Below are positions 58,066-64,000 of a stretch of 64,000 nucleotides of DNA, piece after piece. Below the pieces are notes generated by a model. That model ran no database searches and was not told the origin of the DNA. It saw only the letters and a list, made by a program, of their open reading frames with translations. Each line of letters opens with the position of its first letter. The first letter of the stretch is position 1. The stretch covers positions 1 through 64,000 of the forward strand of contig CAYPTY010000013.1 of assembly GCA_964413935.1 (NCBI GenBank), in the 5' to 3' direction. Source of the stretch: CAYPTY01 sp964413935 (lineage in GTDB: Bacteria; Bacteroidota; Rhodothermia; Balneolales; Balneolaceae). Both the position numbers and the translations under genes were made by a program.

Positions 58066-59283
58066 ATGGCAAGAAATAACAACCGAAGAAATAAGAACAG
58101 ACGTCGTAAAGGCAACAAAAACAATAAGAAACAACAGGGTTTTGTACCCAAGTTTCACCATAATAATTCTATAGGGGTTGCAGGACGATACGGCGGGATA
58201 TTAGAGGTGAGTCAGAACGGTTATGGTTTTGTTCGCAAGCTGGATTATGAATTCAGTTTAACGCAACAGGACCCATTTCTGACCCCTAATGAAATGAAAC
58301 ATTATGACCTTCGGGCCGGACTTATTATCGAAGGAGAGTTTGAGGAAGACCAGCAGGGAAACCGCCACGTTTACTCAATCGAAAGCATCAACGGGAGAAA
58401 TGTGGATGTCTGGGAAAAAGTGACCCGTTTTGAGCTTCAAACCCCCATTATGCCCATTGAACAGATTACGCTGGGATATAATCCGGATGATATTGAGATG
58501 CGCGTAATGGATTTGGTTGCACCAATCGGGAAAGGACAGCGATCCCTCATTGTAGCGCCACCACGAACCGGTAAAACGGTACTGCTGAAAAAAATTGCAA
58601 CGAGCATTATCGAGCATTACCCGGATATCACCACCTGTGTTTTACTGGTGGATGAACGGCCGGAAGAAGTGACCGATTTTATGCGTTCAACCAACGCCGA
58701 AGTATTTGCCTCATCCAATGATAAAAAGACGGAATCACATGTCCGTATCTCAGAAATGGCTCTGGGTTATGTAAAGCGCAAAGCGGAGATGGGCGAGGAT
58801 GCCGTTTTGTTAATCGACTCCATAACCCGGCTTGGAAGAGCATACAATGCAGCTCAGTCGAACAGCGGGAGAACGCTAAGCGGTGGATTGGACATAAGGG
58901 CGCTTGAAATCCCGAAAAGAATTTTTGGTTCTGCCCGTAAATTTGAAGGAGGCGGATCGCTCACCATCATTGCCACCTGCCTCATCGAAACCAACTCACG
59001 CATGGACGACCTCATTTTCGAGGAATTCAAGGGAACCGGTAATATGGAACTGGTATTGGATCGTGAACTGGCCAACGATCGGATTTACCCGGCCATCAAC
59101 ATAGCAGCTTCCGGAACACGGAATGAGCATAAATTCATTACGGACTCCCTGGAAGAGCGAAATCTGGTCCGTCGCTATCTGCTGAAAAAATCACCTAAAG
59201 AATCCATGCTTGGACTGCTGAAGGTACTGGGCAACACTGAAAGTAATCAGGAGCTGCTGAACCAGATCGCTGCTTCGGTCTAA
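58066..59283 (+). CDS. rho: Transcription termination factor Rho
   Basis: Hexameric RNA helicase that ends transcription. The RNA-binding cold-shock-like domain (YGGILEVSQNGYGFVRK) is followed by the motor: Walker A APPRTGKT (about residues 164-171), Walker B LLVDERPEEVTDF-type segment, DSITRLGRAYN and GGSLTIIATCLIET. 405 residues. Residues 1-27 are almost only Asn, Arg and Lys; the usual N-terminal helical Rho_N domain is absent or replaced. Divergent in direction from the reverse cluster: its stop is 4 bases from the rhodanese stop. Confidence 0.95.
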   Translation: MARNNNRRNKNRRRKGNKNNKKQQGFVPKFHHNNSIGVAGRYGGILEVSQNGYGFVRKLDYEFSLTQQDPFLTPNEMKHYDLRAGLIIEGEFEEDQQGNRHVYSIESINGRNVDVWEKVTRFELQTPIMPIEQITLGYNPDDIEMRVMDLVAPIGKGQRSLIVAPPRTGKTVLLKKIATSIIEHYPDITTCVLLVDERPEEVTDFMRSTNAEVFASSNDKKTESHVRISEMALGYVKRKAEMGEDAVLLIDSITRLGRAYNAAQSNSGRTLSGGLDIRALEIPKRIFGSARKFEGGGSLTIIATCLIETNSRMDDLIFEEFKGTGNMELVLDRELANDRIYPAINIAASGTRNEHKFITDSLEERNLVRRYLLKKSPKESMLGLLKVLGNTESNQELLNQIAASV

Positions 59284-59287
59284 GGAA

Positions 59288-59608
59288 TCAATAAATCGGA
59301 AGAGAAGGGTCAATAAAACGTGCCCAGGCATTAACGCCCCCCTGCAGGTTGTACACGTTGCTGAAACCCTTTGATTCCAGAAATTTGGCAGCCTGAGCCG
59401 AACGACCACCACTTCTGCACATCACGATTACTTCCTTATCGCGCTGGTCTTCAATTTCGGAATATCGATCGGGTATCTCTCCAAGGGGTATGAGTTCTCC
59501 ATCTATGTTTGAAATCTGGTATTCGTGAGGTTCACGCACATCAAGCAGGAAAAAATCCTCACCGGCATCCATCTTTGCCTTGAGGTCGTTAACGTTGATC
59601 TCTTTCAT
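59288..59608 (-). CDS. Single-domain rhodanese-like protein
   Basis: 106 residues with the active loop CRSGGRSAQAAKFLES (Cys nucleophile near residue 60) and the leader DVREPHEYQISN. Possible roles include sulfur transfer to tRNA or enzyme cofactors, or a PspE/GlpE-type activity. It is the last gene of the reverse run, 12 bases after lptB. Confidence 0.9.
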   Translation of the reverse strand: MKEINVNDLKAKMDAGEDFFLLDVREPHEYQISNIDGELIPLGEIPDRYSEIEDQRDKEVIVMCRSGGRSAQAAKFLESKGFSNVYNLQGGVNAWARFIDPSLPIY

Positions 59609-59620
59609 AGTCTGATTTAC

Positions 59621-60370
59621 TTAAGGTTGATATCGGTCGAGTTTAAACTGTTTGCCCAAATATAGTTTTTTTGCTTCTTCGTCTTCGGCCAGCACATGAG
59701 CAGAGCCTTCGCGAAGAATACGGCCTTCAAACATCAGATAGGCGCGATCTGTAATGGCCAGGGTTTCATGCACATTATGATCCGTGATGAGTATACCAAT
59801 ATTTCGGTATTTCAGCTTGGATACGATTTCCTGTATATCTTCAACGGCGATTGGATCTACTCCGGCAAAGGGCTCATCCAGGAGAATAAACTTGGGATCG
59901 GTGATGAGTGCACGGGCAATTTCGGTTCTCCGGCGCTCTCCACCTGAAAGACTGTAACCCTTGCTGTTCACCACTTTTTCCAACCCGAATTCCTCAATAA
60001 GCTTATCCGCTTTTTCACGGATTTCTTTTTTGGGGATGGGGAAAAACTGAAGCACCGTTTCCAGATTCTGCCGTACGCTTAAATTGCGGAAAACTGAGGC
60101 TTCCTGAGCCAGATAGCCTACGCCCATACGGGCGCGTTTGTACATAGGGGTTCCGGTGAGTTCATGTCCGCCCAGAAATATTTTTCCATCGTTGGGTTTC
60201 ACCAGCCCTACAAACATGTAAAATGTAGTGGTTTTACCGGCACCATTCGGACCCAGCAGTCCTACGATTTCACCCTGCTTTACTTCGATGGAGACTTCGT
60301 CAACCACGGTACGTTTTTTATACCGTTTAACGAGTTTGTCACTATGCAGGGTGAGCTGGTATTCAAACAT
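59621..60370 (-). CDS. lptB: LPS export ABC transporter ATP-binding protein
   Basis: ATPase that powers lipopolysaccharide extraction by LptFGC. Walker A GPNGAGKTT (about 38-46), Q-loop region GYLAQEASVFRNLSVRQN, signature LSGGERRRTEIAR (about 139-151), Walker B FILLDEPFAGVDP, and H-loop LITDHNV. 249 residues. LptB's typical AQExSIFR motif is present as AQEASVFR. It suggests the organism has an LPS-type outer membrane. Located between purQ (16 bases) and the rhodanese gene (12 bases). Confidence 0.93.
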   Translation of the reverse strand: MFEYQLTLHSDKLVKRYKKRTVVDEVSIEVKQGEIVGLLGPNGAGKTTTFYMFVGLVKPNDGKIFLGGHELTGTPMYKRARMGVGYLAQEASVFRNLSVRQNLETVLQFFPIPKKEIREKADKLIEEFGLEKVVNSKGYSLSGGERRRTEIARALITDPKFILLDEPFAGVDPIAVEDIQEIVSKLKYRNIGILITDHNVHETLAITDRAYLMFEGRILREGSAHVLAEDEEAKKLYLGKQFKLDRYQP

Positions 60371-60386
60371 TCAGACAGGGTTACGG

Positions 60387-61085
60387 TCAGGCAACCGAAA
60401 GTGAATTCAGGATGCTTTCGAAAATGGGTTTCCCATCATCTGATCCCAACAGTTTTTCCATAGCCCTTTCGGGATGGGGCATCATACCCAGTACATTTTT
60501 CTGAATATTGGTGATTCCGGCTATGTGATCGGTGCTGCCGTTAAAATTTGCTTCCTCGCTCAGATTGCCTTCGGCATCGCAATAGCGAAAAATGATCTGA
60601 TCATTATCCTGAAGCGCTTTAAGACCGTCATCATCAATTTTATAATTGCCTTCGCCGTGCGAGACCGGAATATCCAGCACCTGATTGGCCTGCAAGGCGG
60701 ATGTAAACATGGAATCGGTATGCTCAACCCGGATATAGGTGTTTTTGCACACAAACTTCAGATGCTGATTATGTAGCATCGCACCGGGTATCAGGCCGGA
60801 TTCAAGCAGAATCTGAAAACCATTACATATTCCCATGACCGGTTTACCGGCTTCTGCGAATTTAACGACGGATTGCATAATGGGTGAAAAACGTGCGATG
60901 GCGCCGGAACGGAGGTAATCACCATAGGAAAATCCGCCGGGTACAATCAGAAAATCAATACCAGACAGGTCCGTATCTTTATGCCAGAGGAATTTGGTGT
61001 CTGCATGCATCACATGCTTCAGTGCATGATAGGCATCGTGATCACAGTTGGAACCGGGAAAAACAATTACGCCGAAGGTAGCCAT
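60387..61085 (-). CDS. purQ: Phosphoribosylformylglycinamidine synthase, glutaminase subunit
   Basis: Supplies ammonia from glutamine for purine synthesis. The class I glutamine amidotransferase nucleophile is in GKPVMGICNGFQIL and the His/Glu pair in MMPHPERAME. Start FGVIVFPGSNCDHDA is the family signature. 232 residues. In this organism the FGAM synthase is therefore the split type (PurS/PurQ/PurL); purS is two genes upstream and purL must lie elsewhere. Four bases separate it from clpS. Confidence 0.96.
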   Translation of the reverse strand: MATFGVIVFPGSNCDHDAYHALKHVMHADTKFLWHKDTDLSGIDFLIVPGGFSYGDYLRSGAIARFSPIMQSVVKFAEAGKPVMGICNGFQILLESGLIPGAMLHNQHLKFVCKNTYIRVEHTDSMFTSALQANQVLDIPVSHGEGNYKIDDDGLKALQDNDQIIFRYCDAEGNLSEEANFNGSTDHIAGITNIQKNVLGMMPHPERAMEKLLGSDDGKPIFESILNSLSVA

Positions 61086-61089
61086 TGGC

Positions 61090-61413
61090 TCAGCCCTTAA
61101 TTTCAGTTATAAGTTGTATTTCAAGTAAAATGCTGTTCACTCGCATGCATTCTTCAAAGGTGCCTTCAAAGACGGTGGCTTTGCCTTCGTTGTGAACGGT
61201 CCAGGCTATGCTTTCAGCCTCTGATACGCTGCATTTAATTGCTTTGATTAGCTGATTGATGACTTCATCGAAGGTATGGATGTCATCATTGTATAAAATG
61301 AGTCGCCATGGCGATTCCACAACCTCCTCGGTGAGCACCTCGGAGTCGGTCTCTGTTTCCGGATTGGTGGTTGAGAAATAAATGCGATAATCCATTACCG
61401 CGCTTTGCTTCAT
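61090..61413 (-). CDS. clpS: ATP-dependent Clp protease adaptor ClpS
   Basis: Recognises N-terminal Leu/Phe/Tyr/Trp residues and hands the substrate to ClpA or ClpC. The 107-residue sequence has the N-terminal disordered tail and the core LILYNDDIHTFDEVINQLIK, then KATVFEGTFEECMRV, as in the Bacteroidota type; the first part of the classic ASMPHY-like pocket is substituted. Overlaps purS by 4 bases and precedes purQ by 4 bases, so it lies inside the purine genes. Confidence 0.93.
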   Translation of the reverse strand: MKQSAVMDYRIYFSTTNPETETDSEVLTEEVVESPWRLILYNDDIHTFDEVINQLIKAIKCSVSEAESIAWTVHNEGKATVFEGTFEECMRVNSILLEIQLITEIKG

Positions 61414-61655
61414 TTTTGGATATGAATTTCAAAATCTTCCATCACTTCATTGGCAAGCAGTTTGGTGCAGGCTTCCTTGGCAATGTTCATGGCCTCGTCT
61501 TCCGTACCGGCATCAATGTCCAGTTCAATCAGTTTTCCGATGCGTACATTCTGCACTTTTCCGATCCCCAGATTTTGCAGTGCATGATGAGTGGCTTTGC
61601 CTTTGGGATCCAGGATGGATTCCCGGAGTGTAACGTCTACTTTTGCTTTGTACAT
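61410..61655 (-). CDS. purS: Phosphoribosylformylglycinamidine synthase subunit PurS
   Basis: Small 81-residue subunit bridging PurL and PurQ. Pattern: KVDVTLRESILDPKGKATHH, then GKVQNVRIGKLIELDIDAG and MEDFEIHIQK. Its 3' end overlaps the clpS start (ATGA). Confidence 0.94.
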   Translation of the reverse strand: MYKAKVDVTLRESILDPKGKATHHALQNLGIGKVQNVRIGKLIELDIDAGTEDEAMNIAKEACTKLLANEVMEDFEIHIQK

Positions 61656-61696
61656 ATTGCGTTGTACACAGGTGAAAGATTTGATTAGCCTGAAAG

Positions 61697-62623
61697 TTAA
61701 CCTTTATTCGACTTTGTAGCTACTTTCTTCAGGATTAATTCGAGAGCTTCCTGCATACTGAATCGATCCAGATCGATCCATTCAATAAAAGGCCACCGGC
61801 GGAACCAGGTCATCTGCCTTTTGGCGTAACGACGCGTGTTGATTTTAATTCTTTCCGCTGCAACCTCACGCTCCTCATACACGCCATTCAATAAATCCAT
61901 GATTTCCCGGTAGCCTACCGTCTGAAGCGCCTGTTCATCCCCGCTGTAACCCATCTCCAGAATCGATTTAACTTCTTCGATCAGGCCGGAATGCATCATG
62001 TAATCCACCCTCTGGTGTATGCGATCTACTAACTTCTCTCGATCTCTCTTTAAGCCAAATACAAGGGTATTTTCCGGAAGTTGAAACCGCTCATTGGAAT
62101 GGAAGTCAGAAAATGGTTTCCCGGTCTGCATCCACACATCCAGCGCCCGGATGATGCGCTGACGGTTCATACCGTCCATGCGATCAGTATAAGCCGGGTC
62201 TACCCGTTTGAGCTGCTTATATAAACTTTCAATGCCGTCCGTTTCGATGCGTTTCTGAAGCTGGCGGATGTTATCTGCATTGCTTTCCGGCATATCATCC
62301 ATGGGACGGATCAGGCTCTGCAGGTAAAGAGTACTTCCACCGGCAAAAATATGATGCGGATAATGCTGCAGTTCATGATTCCATCCCTGCAGACGATTCA
62401 TGAATGCAACGGGATTATCGTTTTCATCGGGCTCAAGCACAGAAATGTTATAGTGAGGTACTCTGCGTAATTCCGTCCGGGTGGGTTTGGCTGTGCCGAT
62501 GTCCAGATATTTATAACACTGCCTGGCATCTACGGATATAACCGGAGCAGTCAGCTGTTCGGCCAGCTGAATGGATAATTCCGTTTTACCAACGGCGGTG
62601 GGTCCGAGCAGGATGATCTTCAT
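61697..62623 (-). CDS. miaA: tRNA dimethylallyltransferase
   Basis: Adds the dimethylallyl group to A37 of tRNAs that read codons starting with U. P-loop GPTAVGKTELS (residues 7-17), SVDARQCYKYLDIGTAKPT, the catalytic-region DPAYTDRMDGMNRQRIIRAL, and the C-terminal TRRYAKRQMTWFRR. 308 residues, normal. 28 bases after the PorV-like gene and 41 bases before purS. Confidence 0.96.
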   Translation of the reverse strand: MKIILLGPTAVGKTELSIQLAEQLTAPVISVDARQCYKYLDIGTAKPTRTELRRVPHYNISVLEPDENDNPVAFMNRLQGWNHELQHYPHHIFAGGSTLYLQSLIRPMDDMPESNADNIRQLQKRIETDGIESLYKQLKRVDPAYTDRMDGMNRQRIIRALDVWMQTGKPFSDFHSNERFQLPENTLVFGLKRDREKLVDRIHQRVDYMMHSGLIEEVKSILEMGYSGDEQALQTVGYREIMDLLNGVYEEREVAAERIKINTRRYAKRQMTWFRRWPFIEWIDLDRFSMQEALELILKKVATKSNKG

Positions 62624-62651
62624 GCAGCATTAACATACTAAACTACGGCGA

Positions 62652-63734
62652 TTACTTTCTTCCCAAATCAAACTTGACGGAAACGCGATGAGTGAAACCA
62701 AGATCGCTGGTTGCACCTGCAAAACTGGCAAAACTGTAATCCAGCTGCAGGTAGGAAACGTTGAGACCAAGTCCAAGAGTGGGCGACATGGTAAAACCAT
62801 TTTCAGGATCATCAATGAAATCCGTGAGTCCGGTTCGAAAGTGGATGATATCGCGGTAACCGATTTCCGCACCGATCTGGGGTTCAATACTCATCCGGCC
62901 CATATTCAGGTAGTAAGCTCTGCGGTTTTCAAAAAACAGATTCAGGTCAGCGGCTGTAATCAGGGTGAAGTCGTTGATTTCGATTGTTTTTGCTGCACCG
63001 GCCCGTACAGATGGCAGCACAAACTCGTTGGTACCATCCGGAATGGAATCATTGAAAACGTCCTGAAATGAGCCGTTATCCAGATTGAACTCGGAGGCAT
63101 CCACTTCCCAGAGCTTGCGCATGGTGGTGATATCATTTATCTGTACCCCGAAATCGGCAAAGTCGGTTTTAAGTCGGCCGGCAACATCGAAACTATACCC
63201 CCAGGCATTGGCAAATGGACCCAGCCGCTGGTGAACTACCTTCGCGGTAGCCCCGAGTGATAGCTGTTCACTTTTCCGGGTGGCATAAGACAGAAAAACA
63301 GCCATATCTGCCGCACTGAAGAAGGTGATTCGATCTTCGGGATTGGCAACCGGCAGACCGCGGTCGGGATCGAATGCATTCAGCGTGTTGGCAATGTTAT
63401 CGACACCTTGTCTGAAGAAACTGAGGGCAATGACTCCGTCTGATGCTTTAAGCGGATAAGCAACTGCTCCGTAATCATAGCCCACGATGCCCCCAAAGCG
63501 CTCGCTGTGCATATACGCAATCTGAAGATCCTGTACAGATGTGAGGGCGGCTACATTCCAGTAGGCAGCGGTGATGTCGTCAGCTACAGCTACCTGAGCG
63601 GAACCCATGCCCAGTGCGCGGGCTCCTCCACCAGCCGTGAGGAAGTCATTCCCGTATTTGGCAAGTTCAACCTGGGCTTGCACTGAGGCCGCAGGTATCA
63701 TCACAAAAATAAGCGCCGTTAAAAAGGTTTTCAT
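62652..63734 (-). CDS. PorV/PorQ-family outer-membrane protein
   Basis: 360 residues with signal peptide (MKTFLTALIFVMIPAAS, cleavage after VQAQ). Family start GNDFLTAGGGARALGMGSA followed by DDITAAYWNVAAL is the PorV/PorQ signature (FadL-like barrel). It ends GFTHRVSVKFDLGRK. PorV is a shuttle of the type IX secretion system in Bacteroidota, but other paralogues have unknown roles, and no other T9SS gene is present in this window. It heads the reverse seven-gene run; divergent from dnaN. Confidence 0.88.
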   Translation of the reverse strand: MKTFLTALIFVMIPAASVQAQVELAKYGNDFLTAGGGARALGMGSAQVAVADDITAAYWNVAALTSVQDLQIAYMHSERFGGIVGYDYGAVAYPLKASDGVIALSFFRQGVDNIANTLNAFDPDRGLPVANPEDRITFFSAADMAVFLSYATRKSEQLSLGATAKVVHQRLGPFANAWGYSFDVAGRLKTDFADFGVQINDITTMRKLWEVDASEFNLDNGSFQDVFNDSIPDGTNEFVLPSVRAGAAKTIEINDFTLITAADLNLFFENRRAYYLNMGRMSIEPQIGAEIGYRDIIHFRTGLTDFIDDPENGFTMSPTLGLGLNVSYLQLDYSFASFAGATSDLGFTHRVSVKFDLGRK

Positions 63735-63875
63735 CTGGTGAAACGTCTCAGAAAATGTAGGAGTCAGTAGCGCTTAAACGATAGCTCAGGAGGCTTATTT
63801 GATGATAATTTTAGTTCTGCTCAAGTTGCAGGTCGAGGTGGTATTTCTTAGTATAGGAACACTTTTGAAAAAGGG

Positions 63876-63898
63876 CAACATTGCTGCTCTGAATGTTG
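63876..63898. promoter_or_regulatory. Short inverted repeat upstream of dnaN
   Basis: CAACATT (63876-63882) and AATGTTG (63892-63898) with a 9-base spacer, 28 bases before the dnaN ATG. It could be an operator or a leader hairpin in the 192-base divergent promoter region; function is a guess. Confidence 0.35.
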
Positions 63899-63926
63899 GT
63901 TTAGCCTTAACCCTAATCACGTTTAT

Positions 63927-64000
63927 ATGAAATTTTCCGTATCCAGTAATGACCTGAATAAAGCCCTTTCAGCTGTTGTGGGCGCGGTGCCTAACAAGGC
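63927..64000 (+). CDS. dnaN: DNA polymerase III beta subunit (sliding clamp), 3' truncated by window edge
   Basis: Only the first 24 codons are in the window: MKFSVSSNDLNKALSAVVGA then VPNK, matching the opening of the clamp (MKFxVxxxxLxxALxxVxxxVPxK). ATG preceded by a TTTATA-like stretch. The gene is not preceded by dnaA but by a divergent PorV-like gene. Confidence 0.85.
   Translation, partial: MKFSVSSNDLNKALSAVVGAVPNK

Overview
The window looks like a piece of chromosome from a member of the Balneolota/Rhodothermota side of the Bacteroidota-like bacteria, probably a marine or saline heterotroph. This is inferred from gene content only: a PorV/PorQ-type outer-membrane protein, a membrane-anchored HU-like/SPOR protein, an Mrp ATPase without the CxxC pair, a short stand-alone GT5 glycogen-synthase-like domain, both ComA and ComB (sulfolactate pathway), LolA/LptB envelope genes, and AT-rich leader regions with weak Shine-Dalgarno sites. 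No rRNA, tRNA, prophage, CRISPR array or antibiotic gene cluster was seen.

Layout. 0-9.8 kb: a secreted zinc metalloprotease (cut by the window edge), aat, an ECF sigma/anti-sigma/secreted-protein cassette, DNA polymerase IV, a lipoprotein dipeptidase, and glutamate dehydrogenase. 9.8-16.3 kb: an accessory stretch with a sodium/solute symporter, an HxlR regulator divergent from a SnoaL-like protein, small membrane proteins, an alpha/beta hydrolase and a Crp-type regulator. Its spacers are filled by composite intergenic repeats (a 66-bp palindrome followed by a REP-like hairpin). Two 100-N assembly gaps lie here; the first is flanked by an identical 55-bp sequence and so is probably not a real gap. 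16.3-20.7 kb: an SGNH-fused acyltransferase, a DUF3592-like protein and Mrp. 20.9-33.1 kb: a long forward run (cupin, gcvT, comB, ftsK, lolA, a flippase-like membrane protein, an outer-membrane barrel, two HU-like proteins of which one carries a SPOR domain, and TolQ/TolR/TonB-like proteins).

33.1-34.0 kb holds a REP-associated tyrosine transposase (RAYT) bracketed by REP hairpins whose stem core is shared by the hairpins scattered through 9.9-14.6 kb. 34-39.2 kb: a 1067-residue secreted Asp-box repeat protein and a second ECF sigma cassette with a CpxP/Spy-like partner. 39.2-54 kb: glycogen metabolism (glgP, glgB, malQ, GT5 domain) mixed with ispE, a CCA-adding-type nucleotidyltransferase, a sugar nucleotidyltransferase, a membrane-anchored MurF-like ligase, a LolC/E-type permease and comA. 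54-57.9 kb: envelope proteins of unknown role and a TPR protein, closed by a strong hairpin. 58-64 kb: rho facing a seven-gene reverse run (PorV-like, miaA, purS, clpS, purQ, lptB, rhodanese), then the start of dnaN.

Functional themes: aat and clpS (N-degron proteolysis) lie at opposite ends; comA and comB supply two consecutive steps toward sulfolactate; glgP/glgB/malQ form an alpha-glucan storage and turnover set; HU/SPOR plus Tol-like genes suggest an envelope-nucleoid module. All functions are read from motifs and family knowledge; no database search was possible.
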